Source: Phytophthora hibernalis (taxonomy: Eukaryota; Oomycota; Peronosporomycetes; Peronosporales; Peronosporaceae). From it: DNA of 64,000 nt. The stretch lies in the NCBI GenBank assembly GCA_012656075.1, contig JAAKBF010000012.1:788458-852457 (forward strand). The letters run 5' to 3'. Position 1 is the stretch's first letter. The number at the start of each line of letters is the position of its first letter. Both the position numbers and the translations under genes were made by a program. This document shows, in pieces, positions 54,404 through 64,000 of this stretch. The notes under the pieces were generated by a model, which saw only the letters and a program-made list of their open reading frames with translations, ran no database searches and was not told the origin of the DNA.

Positions 54404-55320
54404 TTATCTCCGATTGCACCATTTTGAGATCGTTCGGAGCCTTGTAGAGGGTGTGGCCATTTTTAATTTGATCTGGACTCGATATCCATCCATTCCGACG
54501 ACTGAATATACACCCTTGCTCCAGCGAGCTGATTCCTTATCAAACGTATGTTTCTTGAGCCGATACAACACATGTGAACCAACCTCAAACTCGGTTTCAA
54601 CCTTGTCTGCTTCTGCTCGGTTATGATTCAGCTCCGACTCCATGACCTTGCCTTTTGCCTCGTTTGGGGTCATCCAAATAGAGCTGTGGGTGGTGCTGTT
54701 ATAGTTGTCGATCAGGTCAGCAATAAGTTTCTGGGTGATCGCTTTCGGTGATGGAGCGGGAGAAATCCCTCCCGGCCGACCTTCGGTCAGCCTTATCTTA
54801 GTCAGGCGCTGCGTCAGCGTTCTGCTGAAGCGTTCAATCTTACCCATGGCTCCGTGGTCTCCTGGATCGTTGTTGTAATGTTCGATTTTCTTGGTTTTGA
54901 AGAATTTTGAGCGTCCTTGTTCATGAATTCGCTGCCGTTATCACTCGTTAGGATATCTACTTTCTGTAGGCGAACGAATGATTTGATTGCAGTCAATACA
55001 ACCGATGCAGTCTTAGTTTTAAGTAGCTTAGCGTAGCCACGTCGTGGGTTGATATGCATGCATGTCAATATTGGGCGACTCTCCCAGAAACCGAGATCCA
55101 TCTGCCACCAATTTGGGTTGTGTGACGTGATTTTAAACCCATCGTACTTCTTCTTCTGCTCCTGGAATCGTTGAATGTCTGACTGAGTCGCATACCATTC
55201 CTTCACTATTTTGAAAGTTATTTTTTGGGGTCTAACTCTCTCGCCTTCTCATATAGAGCTTGAGCAACAACATACCCGGTTTTAGGCTCGTAATAAAGTT
55301 TATTCAGGAGCTCCGCCATG
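54404..55320 (-). CDS. Retroviral-type integrase of Maverick class
   Basis: About 305 residues after correction, starting MAELLNKLYYEPKTGYVV, an N-terminus typical of Maverick integrases. The catalytic D-D-E of the rve fold is visible: Asp in WWQMDLGFW, Asp in LTSDNGSEF and Glu in GKIERFSRTL. The C-terminus holds a chromodomain/SH3-like barrel (VGSHVLYRLKKHTFDKESARWSKGVYSV). The frame is disturbed by one extra base at 55259-55262, one missing in T-run 55221-55226 and one missing in T-run 54905-54908. If those are real the gene is dead; if read errors, it is complete. Confidence 0.85.
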
Positions 55321-55461
55321 ACTATGTTATAGTCCATAAAAAATGAACAATTTATTAGACTCCTTTAAATATCGAGCACGATTGTTGAAATCCCATCTGA
55401 GAGTACTTGCCGCTTATCGTAGTAGTAATTGAGGGCAGTTTTCCTTTGCGTGCATGTAATT

Positions 55462-58400
55462 ATCGATTTGGACGCCTTGCTAATGCGGAAGCCTTTGTTA
55501 GTACCCTGAAGGGTGATACGACAGTCTCGAACCCATCTGGGTTGAGTACATCCTCGTTGCGACCTCGACCCTGCTAAACTCCCTTGGTGCTGACTTTGAC
55601 CTTGTACTCGGAGTCAGGCAGGTAGCAGATGTAGGTCTTGCTCGATATTGAGACCATCGCATCACCAGATCACTCATCCTTAAAAAGGCCAGGCGTACGG
55701 CGATCAAATTTCGGAACCTCAGTGTTGTAATCACGTGGGAACCACTCGTACTTGTGCTGATTTAAGTGCTCACGTAGCTCAGGTTTGATGCAGTTCTGGA
55801 ATGGATTCTCACAACGGAAAGCGATAGGGCACTGTCAGTGTCCATTTCCTGGTACTGGAATTCGCTGCGATCGAAGTAGAAGTCAATGCAGTCGTAGTAA
55901 AACTGAAGCATTATCAGCTTGGTGAGCTGATAGATTGCAATACTCAGATGGATCGGGAGGTTGTTCTTAATTCGTCGTTTTTTCATGGTGATCTCAGCGG
56001 TATCGTTCAGCTCATCGAGACCATGGAATGTGAAGTGTTCGATACGTGATTTGATTATGGCATCGTCTGACTCGTACTTGATCTCCTTGCGCTTAGTCAT
56101 ATCCATGCCAGATCGACCGAAAGCACTGTTGCCCACCAGTTTCATCATTTCTGCAATCATGGCTTTAGACTTATCAGCATCACCCTCCCGTCGTGCGTTC
56201 GACACAGCATCCATAAATGGGGAGAATGCTTTGTGTGAGCTAGCATTGATGAAGCTGTAGGTCTTGGTGATCTCCATACCGTGGGAAAGGTACCACTTGA
56301 GCAAAGGAGCGTAAATGAGAATCTTCTCTCCAAAGTAGCTACCAATTAGCTTGCGGGAAGGATTTGCACGACCTGATTCTAGAGCCTGGTCGTATTCGTA
56401 CATGTGAGCACCAATGATGCCCTGATCTTCACAATCGATGACCGTATTCTTGAAAATGGGGGTCATCTCGCTGAAATATGCTCTGGCGTCCGAATATCAC
56501 ACTCAAGGAAGCCAAAGATCTTGTCGTTCTTGATATCGTCGATGATTCCATCATAAGCCTCGATGGTGGTCAGTCTCCCGCATGGCATATCATTACCAAG
56601 TGCCCATAGGTACAGAGCGGTAGAATCGAAGCCGATGATCTTTTTGCACATCTTGTCATCTAGAATCTTGGTTTGGTTACGCTTAGCGTAGCGGTTGAAA
56701 ATGATTGATGGTCCTACAGCAATGTTGGCTCTCATCTTACCATAAATCTCCGATTCCTCCTTATCAATGCTATAGACCAGTCTATCCGAGTTGAAGTCAA
56801 GTAGCTTTTGTATCGGAACCCGCTGAGCGACATGTCCTCGCGACATTGCATTCGATGCAGTTTCCATCAATATGACCTAGCTTGTTATTGACACGGTCGG
56901 ATGATGCTGTATCTATGGTCAGTTGACAGTAGCAAAGACCGCATAAGTACTTCTGCCGCTTGAGTAGATCATTCAAATGCTCGACAGTCATGTCGTAATC
57001 GCGACCAGCATCCGCATCCTGGCTTCTGTATCCACCCATGCGCTTAGTAGGAAATCTGAAGGCTTTTGCTGGCTCCCTGCTCTGCTTTTGAGGTTGTTGA
57101 AGCACGTCTGGTACATGACCTTCTCACTCAGTCGTGGAAGGGATACATCATCGGCAAACATGTCCAGCTCGAACCCCTAGAACAGCTCACGCTGGGCCTT
57201 GATAGCCTTGATGAATGGAACTACATCGAGATTATTGTACCAAATGAGTAAGGTTTTGATAGACTTCATCTCATAGTGCTTCCACACGAACTTTACTCGC
57301 TCGTAGTCAGAATTACTGATGCTGGTGCCACGAAGCGCACTATCGAATGCTGATTTGGGAGGGATTTTGGTTTCGCTGAGCACGTCGAAAGCTTTGATAT
57401 ACTCGTACGGAAATAGCCCCTTACCAAGACCACAGAGACAACGAATCTTGTCATCACACTTGCATCCACCGAGATATGTAGTAAGATACTTGTCATAGCT
57501 TGTACCAGCCGGGACGTAGTTAGTAAAATCAAGCATTTTCAAATCATCGGTGGCGATGCACATGTAGCAAGGCTTCTTGATAACAGAGTTGATGTTTCTG
57601 GTGCCGATAACAGCAACCATATCGTTCATGGTGAGGTTGATATCGTAGCGGCCGCTGTTGAAGCCAAATACCGTTACTTGATCGAGCTGTTGCTTGATTT
57701 TACCATAATCCGCCCTGTGCTTACCAAAACCAATGATGCTGTGGAAATCGAAGAAGGTGGAATATTTGGCTTCCCGAATCCACCTATCTACGTCGTCCAT
57801 AGTGTAAGTTTTACCTAAATCGACTCCAGGAATCTCCATACCTGTTAATCTGTGGGCGTTGATGATCTTACGGAGGAGCGACTCAAACTTGGATACGTTG
57901 TATTGCTGGATCTTCGAGCCCACATCGCCATTATATTTGAGCATATCCGTAAGTAAGGCCTTCGGACGTCATCTACAAAGCAACGCACCTCCTCTGTTAA
58001 GTTATCCGCTTCCGAAACTGATACCGTAATGTGCTCGTTTGTGAAGACAGTGCTCTATCCATGTTGATCCATGTTGTACCACAGTCGGCTTAAGAATGGC
58101 CTCGAAATCATAAACGATGAAATGGTCAAGATACTGGTCCATAGCCTTGATCGAGTACTTCGTGAGCAATGATTTAATAGTGTTCTGAACTGGCTTGTTG
58201 ATAGTTGGTTGAACTGTGACGCTCTCGATTTTTACGAGCTCACACTGTTTTTCTGTGGTTGTTATGCTTGTCATGGCTAATGAAAATCATCTCACACTTC
58301 GAACACTGGTACTCACTCTGGAGCATGTCCAGGTTGGTGATGTAGAGAGCGGGATTCTCGAGGGAGAGAATTTTGATCGCCTCATACACCTTGTCCGATG

Positions 58401-59076
58401 GGCGAATGCATTCAACCTTCCCAGAAGCCACATTCATCGAATATACATTTATGCTCAGTTGGAAGCATTCCTCCACCTCATCAAGCTGTAGAAGATCGAT
58501 CGACTTGAAATTACGGAACAGACTCAGTGTATAAATAATACCCTTGAAAGAACAGTAGCGCTTGAACACCGCCTTCACCAGAGCCTGAATGAACCGTGGG
58601 TCTTTCTTAGTACCAGACTGGGTGTGGTAAGCAATGCAGTGGAAAACGCATTTGTTGTTCGTTTTCGGGAAGTTGATAACACGCTTGTTATCGCGGATGA
58701 TCTTGGGGATGACAACCTCGCTATCTCCAAGGGCATGCTTGCGATGGTAAATGAAAATCTTAAATCCTGTTATCGCCTTAAGCTAATATCCACTCGATGG
58801 GTAGTTGAGTTTGTCGACTAACTCCATTGATCGAATCTCGGAAATGACCTTCTTACGAATGTCTGCCTTGCTGTTGATGGAAACCGGTCTTTCGAATACA
58901 GACGTGTTAGCAATGTGTGGATGCCAATATTGACTAAAACTATCATCCGTCTTGCTGATTAGATCATATCCTAGAGCGATATTGACCTTGAAATCATTAT
59001 TCTGGCTTGTGAGAACGTTCTCAAGCTTGTCATAGAACTCTGAGGCCTGGATACTCTCATATAGATGAGACTCCAT
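55462..59076 (-). CDS. Protein-primed family-B DNA polymerase with inserted HNH-like module (several frame breaks)
   Basis: Replicates the element's linear DNA. N-terminal region, then a C2H2-like finger (YQCSKCEMIFISHDKH), Exo I IVYDFEAI (58099-58116), Exo II FNSGRYDIN (about 57650) and YNNLDVVPF. Palm motifs are A FDSTALYLWALG (about 56620), B KLVGNSAFG (about 56130) and C QEMDTDSA (about 55835), with a TKG-like motif near 55600. Between exonuclease and palm, 57105-56797 encodes CGLCYC...DRVNNKLGHIDGNCIECNVAR, an HNH-type zinc module. The frame breaks about seven times (near 58790, 58240, 58010, 57970, 57180, 56820 and 56480), so it is either a pseudogene or heavily miscalled. The catalytic Asp residues are present. 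Confidence 0.82.
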
Positions 59077-59308
59077 GTTTTTTGTTGTTACTTAGGATCA
59101 GCTTTGTAGTTAGCCGACATGTGCTTTTGAGTTGATCCGTAGAGACCTTATATTGCTTAGCTACGAGTTCCTGATTCTTACGGTTGGAAATGTTGCTAAC
59201 ATATACCATCGTACCGGTTCTACCACGAACCTTGACTCGGTAGCTGCTCCCCAATTTAATATCTCGGATATTTAATCTATTTAATCCCTCAAGTTCGTAG
59301 GCAAACAC
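59057..59308 (-). CDS. Unknown ORF upstream of polymerase, right arm
   Basis: Identical mirror of 49009-49260. It overlaps the polymerase start by 20 nt on the complete side of the element, where the arrangement is presumably native. Confidence 0.4.
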   Translation of the reverse strand: MFAYELEGLNRLNIRDIKLGSSYRVKVRGRTGTMVYVSNISNRKNQELVAKQYKVSTDQLKSTCRLTTKLILSNNKKHGVSSI

Positions 59309-59763
59309 ACTTGCTATATATTATCGGTGGTTACATTTTCCCCTCGTGGGGTCGTCGTTATAGTTATACTTTTTTTCGCTCAGGATCGTCTTTATATGTT
59401 AGACCTCAAAAAAATCTGCAAAAAAATAATTTAGAGATACCTGGCAAAAGCCTTGTCAAGACTTTGGAGCCAATGATAATATTTTTTATCGTTGGCCTTG
59501 ACCCATTCGAACGATTTGGTCTTGTGCTTACCAAATCCAACAGTCGATCGAGGAAGTAAATTGCGCGCTAAATCCACCTTAGAGATCTCTGATACTGTAT
59601 CGCATCCAAATAGAAATTGAATGTAGCTATCATCAACTCCTAAAAGTGATTTAGGTGCGGTCTATCTCAGTATCGACTTTCTATTTTCGATTTTTTTAAT
59701 TAATTAGCTAAGTTAGGTTTCGCTGGTAATTTCGGTTTCACTTTGCTTAAGTTCGATTTTTTC

Positions 59764-59919
59764 TTTACCGCGTACAAGTTTCGCTTTTGAGCATTAATTT
59801 GATCGCTGTGCTTTCTCGCTGCTTATCGATACGTGTTTCTCTCGTATTGAGATAGTAGCGCTTTGAGCGGCTTTGATACACTCCTTGTTAAGTTGATATT
59901 TATCGGATGAGAACGCCAT
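59764..59919 (-). CDS. Small basic ORF, right arm
   Basis: Mirror of 48399-48554, with the same TATATAAAG box and the same frame ending. Because both arms share the frame end, it is either real or a systematic call error. Confidence 0.4.
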
Positions 59920-60186
59920 CTTTATATACTATAAACTTCACATTTGTTAGGATAAACAATAATTAAGGAGCAAAAGTAGCAAGTTACGTTGAGCTGAATT
60001 GTTTACTACCGGTAATATTGAATCTAACGATTCCAGGTCTGGACCAAATCAAGTTATCCATGGAGCTCACTGCAGACGCTGCCACTGCTTTACTAGTTAT
60101 CTTAAGGTGAAGAAGACTCAAAAATTCGAAGCAGTGATAAATGAATACCTTATTATGCACACATACTCGGCTTCTTATCTAAACCA

Positions 60187-61535
60187 TTAGGAGTACATTC
60201 CACTGTGAATCGGCATTGCACGAACCATTCGAAATTCGTATTCCATCCTCCTCGCCAGCAAGAACTCCGGACTGAGCTCATCAGACATCAACTCGTATCT
60301 CTCCAGCATTTCTGTTGCGGCATCATCGCCTGCAGGTGCAGCTTTGAGCAACTTCTGACGCTTCGGAAGAGGTACACGCAAGAAAGGAATCCGCATGGGA
60401 AACACTCCAGTTGATGCAACCCTATTTGTCTCCTTCAGAAGTTCTTTCATCATTTGGAATCCATTAGCTGGACACCTGAGCGTCAATCTCGCGATTTCTC
60501 TGCCTGGCGTGAACCACAGAAAATACCAGTAGTTGTTCAAGTTGGTGAGCAATCCCACAGGAGCACAACGGTTTTCACTTTTCAAGTCCGCCGCAACCAA
60601 CTCAAGCAGTATTTGGCATCGTTCTTTGACACCACACTGTTCCTTCTTGAGTTCGATCACAAAGTGAAGACCAGCAAAAACTTCATCCATGGAGTTTGCC
60701 GCTTCGTCGATAATCATCATATCCGTCGTCCCCTTCACTTTGAAGGGCAAACTGCTTGAAACATCGCAGTCGAGCAAGTTCTTCACCTGCGTTGAGTCCT
60801 TCAGATAATAGTTGGGCTTCAGTCTTGGGGAAGATCTTGAAGGAGTTGTTCTGCTTTCGTCTTGATTCAAGACACCCGGAAGGTTGTCTCGAAAGTACTG
60901 CATGTACCCCGGCCGTGGCTCTAAGTGGTCCTCAGCTACGTTTTCGTGCCATGCGTAAGGATGAATCGAGCCATCTATGTCTTCCGCGACATCAACGGTG
61001 GTCGAGTACTTGTAACCCAATGTTGTCATCACGTTCCCTTCTTTCGAGCGTGTGCATGTTGATATGGAAATCGATAGCATCTTCTCATCCCGCTCCTTCA
61101 GAACCTTATTCATTGCCATCTCCACTTGGTCAATAATCACCGGCGTCAAGGCGGCCGTAGCTTCTTTCGCTGAACTTTCCGGAACCACCACCAGCACGTG
61201 GATTTGGTCAGTGGATGGCTGCGGCATTTTGTTCTTGTCAAACAGCCAGTGCTGCAAAGTCTTCGTCGCCCTCATCTTCTCGCCATCGATCACCGTTTGA
61301 ATGTCTTGATGCGTATTTCCTTCTTCCAACTCCAGCGCAGCAGGATCGTCATCTTTCAGCCACGCGTCGCCCTTCTTCGCCAGGAAGAGCTGCAGCTCGT
61401 CCGCATCACACTGGATCTTGTTCGGCTTCTCCTCCTTGATCGCCTTCTTCAAGTGATCCACGGACTTGTTCGTGTCAATGTCGATGGAGAACACGCTTCC
61501 CGCTGCACCAACGATCGCACAAAGAGCGTTACCAT
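60187..61535 (-). CDS. Crinkler (CRN) effector, right-arm copy (one frame break)
   Basis: Same gene as 46784-48131, about 449 residues, LFLAK-type motif LQLFLAKK and HVLVVVPE intact. Here the body is uninterrupted (open from 61494 to the stop). The first ~14 codons are out of frame because A-run 61521-61523 is one base shorter than in the left arm. The two copies are thus damaged at different places. Upstream about 300 nt are also duplicated and include a CT-rich stretch with TCTCTCATCT, a possible initiator. Confidence 0.85.
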
Positions 61536-61874
61536 CTTATCTTCACGCGGTAGATGAGAGAGAAGGGAGGGGAGAATTTTGATATCGTACTTAAGCGGGA
61601 AAAAGGCGTGATGAAGCGCTGTCACATAGATGTAGCCCTACCTCACCCAATGGTCAGAGGTTGTACGGACGCTTCTGAACCAACATTTGGGGATTAGAAA
61701 CGGTTAAGCTGTCTACGAACACTCCTAAAGCGTTGGGTGCTGGTCGAGAGGTTGCATCGATGAAACCCCTAGCATCGCATAAGAAACGGTTAAACCTATT
61801 CTCCTTGTAAAATAAAGCTAAGAAAAAGACAATCACTGCGTAACCTGCTGAATATTACTACTGAGGTAGCTGAA

Positions 61875-62275
61875 ATGTATTACGAGGATAAGAATTCTGA
61901 CAAACTCAGTGGGTCAGTTCGCACGCTAATTGTTTTGCGACATCGATGTGCAGGGCACCCGCCAATCCGACAGAGAGCTCGACGCACACCGTTGAAACAA
62001 TTGGCGAAGTTATATGAACTACGGAAGGGTTTGCTGAAGGCTCGGCTGGTAGTGTTCTCAGACAGCCCATGGGCGTCCCTGATCGTGATTGTGTTGAAGA
62101 AAATGGAGTTGACATTCGCCTGTGCATCGATTACAAGATGGTCAACGCAATCACGGCGATTATGGAGTACGCCATTCCACTGGTTGACGACCTGCTAACT
62201 GACCTGGAGGCATATCTGTGGTTCTGTTCTCTGGATGCGGCTAGCGGATTCTGTGCTATTATTATGACTGATGCA
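61875..62275 (+). pseudogene. Ty3/Gypsy reverse-transcriptase fragment
   Basis: LYELRKGLLKARLVVFSDSPWAS, then DIRLCIDYKMVNAITAI, PLVDDLLTDLEAYLWFCSLDAASGF, the N-terminal fingers and palm of a Gypsy polymerase. The frame breaks at A-run 62100-62103, one base short. It stops near 62275, before the catalytic YxDD box. It begins 30 nt from the outer edge of the right arm. Confidence 0.78.
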
Positions 62276-62343
62276 GAAAAAGTGGCCAAGTTGGTGGTGG
62301 AAGACGTCAAGAAGAAAAGTTTGGGAGCGACCAGCTATGTGAA

Positions 62344-64000
62344 ATGGACAAAAGACGAGATCAAGCGGCTCGAGTTTATACCGAGTACGTTAGCGATGGG
62401 AGGGTCGAGTTCGAGAAATACTTGTGGACGTACTGTACTGCGAGCAGAAAGAATCGTTCAAAGCACCGTATGTGGTATTCGTTCAAAGTTCCGGGTTCGG
62501 GAAGGGTCGACTGCTTCTGGAGCTTGCACGACAGGCCCACCAGCCTGACTCAAAGCTGAAGTTTTGTACATGTGTACGCGCTTGCACCAATCGACGGGAT
62601 ATCCGAAGGCTACGGACAAGCTCCGTGGTTGGTTGTTTGCAAGAGGATCTACTAATGTAGCGATGAGTTATCGTCTGCAAGCGATATACCGTCACGCACA
62701 CAAGCATCGCACGGATATTCAGAGAGCGTGGACGAAGCTTTTCACAGACGCCAGCGCCGATAATTCCGTGGCAGATCATTTGGAGGCGTCCGAGGAAACA
62801 GTGAAGGAGAACTACGACACCGAGGATTCGAACGCGCCACTGGTGATCTTGGCCATTGACGAAGCCAGGTCCCTGCTTACTCTCGAGCACAACAGCATCA
62901 ACTACCTTCAATTGCTGTGCGAGGCTCTCGTTCTTGCGAACAATCAAATCAACACTGGAGGGCATTTTCGGAGTACTCGTGGATACGAACCCCAACATTG
63001 TGTATCCAGCTCAGTCGTCATCGATAGGGCCATGGTCTGGAAAGTGTAAACACCAGGAGCGAGCATCGTTCCCGCCTTTTGTGCTTACTCACACGATGGA
63101 TGTACTTTGGCGAACGCATTGCGCAAATATTATGACTGATCTGAAGAAAAGGAAGCGTGATGATGACGAAGGGGTGAGCGAAGCAGAGCGGGATGAAGTG
63201 ATGTTGGAAGCAGGAGAGATGGCAGATTCCGAAATGTTGGAAATTGAAACGAAGACAGAGGATAAGGTCTGCGTGGGCAATCCAAGCACGGGTTGCAAAG
63301 ATCGGAGTGCTGATATCGTCGCGTACAAGGCCACCTTGACTGGCAGCGAAAAGGAGGCTTGGAGCGGATGGGTCGTCCCATGTGGGAGAGGACGTTCACC
63401 GATCAAGCTGTCAAATGTGGAGTTCCCAACACAACTACAGCTGACGTGGTCCGTCTTGCAGCGAACAAACTGCTACTGGGGTGCGACCTGAAAAGTCGAC
63501 GCGGATGCTACAACGAGGATACGATGTTTGGTGTTGCATCCATGCTCTGTCGATTGGGTGTGCGACCGAAATCGACGTCGGCTTTGGCGTCAAGGATCAT
63601 CGCAGACTTCATGGTGATCCTCGCATATGTGAATTTTGAGAAAGACGGGCACTTGAGCAGCTATGCATCAGACCCAATACTCACCTTGGGCGCGATGAAA
63701 GTGTGGTATGGACATGATGACGCTCTATCGAAGTATATTCTGCCTCAGCTCAAAAGTTGATACTGGATGAAGCGCTGGATACTGGCGAAGTCGGTGAGAT
63801 GGTCGCTCGTATTGTGCTGCTTCTTGCGATGGATAAATGCGTGATGAGTGAAAAAACGATTCATCAGTGCGATATTACAGGCAAGCTTATACTTGTGCAG
63901 GACTTCTTGAAAGAGCTGGGTGTTGGAAAGATGCCAATACTGAAGGAAAAAATGGCCAAGCCAGACCAAGAGACAACGACGGCTTTTAACGACTGGTGCT
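62344..64000 (+). pseudogene. CRN-type P-loop NTPase gene, truncated at both ends of view
   Basis: P-loop VVFVQSSGFGKGRLLLELARQ, Walker-B-like VILAIDEARSLL, then FGVLVDTNPNIV and SFPPFVLTHTMDVLW, the order seen in the ATPase domain of long oomycete and fungal Crinklers. A region with TKDEIKRLE-like and helical text continues to the window end. The frame breaks near 62420, 62560 and 62960 and at 63361-63362 (GG, one base short). The N-terminal LFLAK part is missing; Gypsy sequence sits in its place. Whether it is a living CRN or a relic cannot be told. Confidence 0.65.

Larger units (their letters stand above)
46477..61844. mobile_element. Palindromic Maverick/Polinton-like element, 15.4 kb
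   Basis: Contains a protein-primed type-B DNA polymerase, a retroviral-type integrase, a fibre-like S74 protein and a protein with adenain-type sites, the hallmarks of Mavericks. Ends are 3.43 kb inverted arms. Total length is in the usual 15-20 kb range. No packaging ATPase, cysteine protease or major capsid protein is visible. Six-base target duplications are not seen: the flanks read TGTCAA and CTGCTG. So either the arm edges are not the original termini, or the element was rearranged after insertion. Confidence 0.75.
58415..61844 (-). repeat. Right arm of 3.43-kb inverted repeat
   Basis: Reverse copy of 46477-49903. Here the polymerase N-terminus continues into the full gene, so this arm is the ancestral side and the left arm the derived copy. 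Confidence 0.9.

Noticed and set aside
46471..61850. Six-base target duplication of the Maverick
   Set aside because: Flanks TGTCAA and CTGCTG do not match, nor does shifting the edge by a few bases help.

Overview
This window reads as nuclear DNA of an oomycete, most likely Phytophthora or a close relative. The evidence is a Crinkler (CRN) effector with an LFLAK-type motif, M96 mating-specific and START-FYVE proteins, a PAN/Apple secreted protein, short 49-99 nt GT-AG introns, and a recurring TCACTT-N-CAA-TTTGC initiator near gene starts. I cannot name the species from the sequence alone.

Layout. 0-5 kb: a cluster of NmrA-like NAD(P)-binding reductase copies in various states of decay. 5.5-19.6 kb: a gene-dense block holding a GNAT acetyltransferase, an M96-family protein, a GT61 glycosyltransferase, a nine-exon SAMHD1-like dNTPase, a long protein built of about eight unnamed helical repeats, an ankyrin protein, a SWEET sugar transporter and a START-FYVE protein. 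19.8-21.7 kb: a decayed hAT transposon. 23-25 kb: a second START-FYVE paralogue. 25.2-29.7 kb: a large inverted duplication carrying two intact NmrA-like genes tail to tail. 29.7-32 kb: no gene seen. 32-35.2 kb: a secreted four-Apple protein, an isoprenylcysteine methyltransferase (ICMT) and a small nuclear-type protein. 35.4-46 kb: transposon-rich DNA with a MULE transposase, a pair of tiny secreted-peptide genes in inverted repeat, satellites, a TA-flanked MITE, a Helitron helicase fragment and two Helitron 3' ends.

46.5-61.8 kb is the most unusual part. It is a 15.4 kb palindromic Maverick/Polinton-like element with 3.43 kb near-identical inverted arms. Each arm carries a CRN effector gene and the 5' end of a protein-primed family-B DNA polymerase. 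The 8.5 kb centre holds the rest of the polymerase (with an HNH-like Zn module inserted in it), a retroviral-type integrase, a protein with two tandem adenain-type cleavage sites, and a fibre-like protein ending in a Peptidase S74 self-cleaving chaperone domain. I see no packaging ATPase, protease or major capsid protein, so the copy looks incomplete. 61.9-64 kb: a Gypsy reverse-transcriptase scrap joined to a CRN-type P-loop NTPase gene that runs off the end.

A technical pattern runs through the window. Many otherwise good genes are broken by one missing base inside a mononucleotide run (at least 17 places). This looks more like homopolymer under-calling in the assembly than decay, so many 'pseudogene' calls should be held loosely. 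Some genes, such as the second NmrA copy with 10-, 2- and 5-nt deletions, are truly broken.
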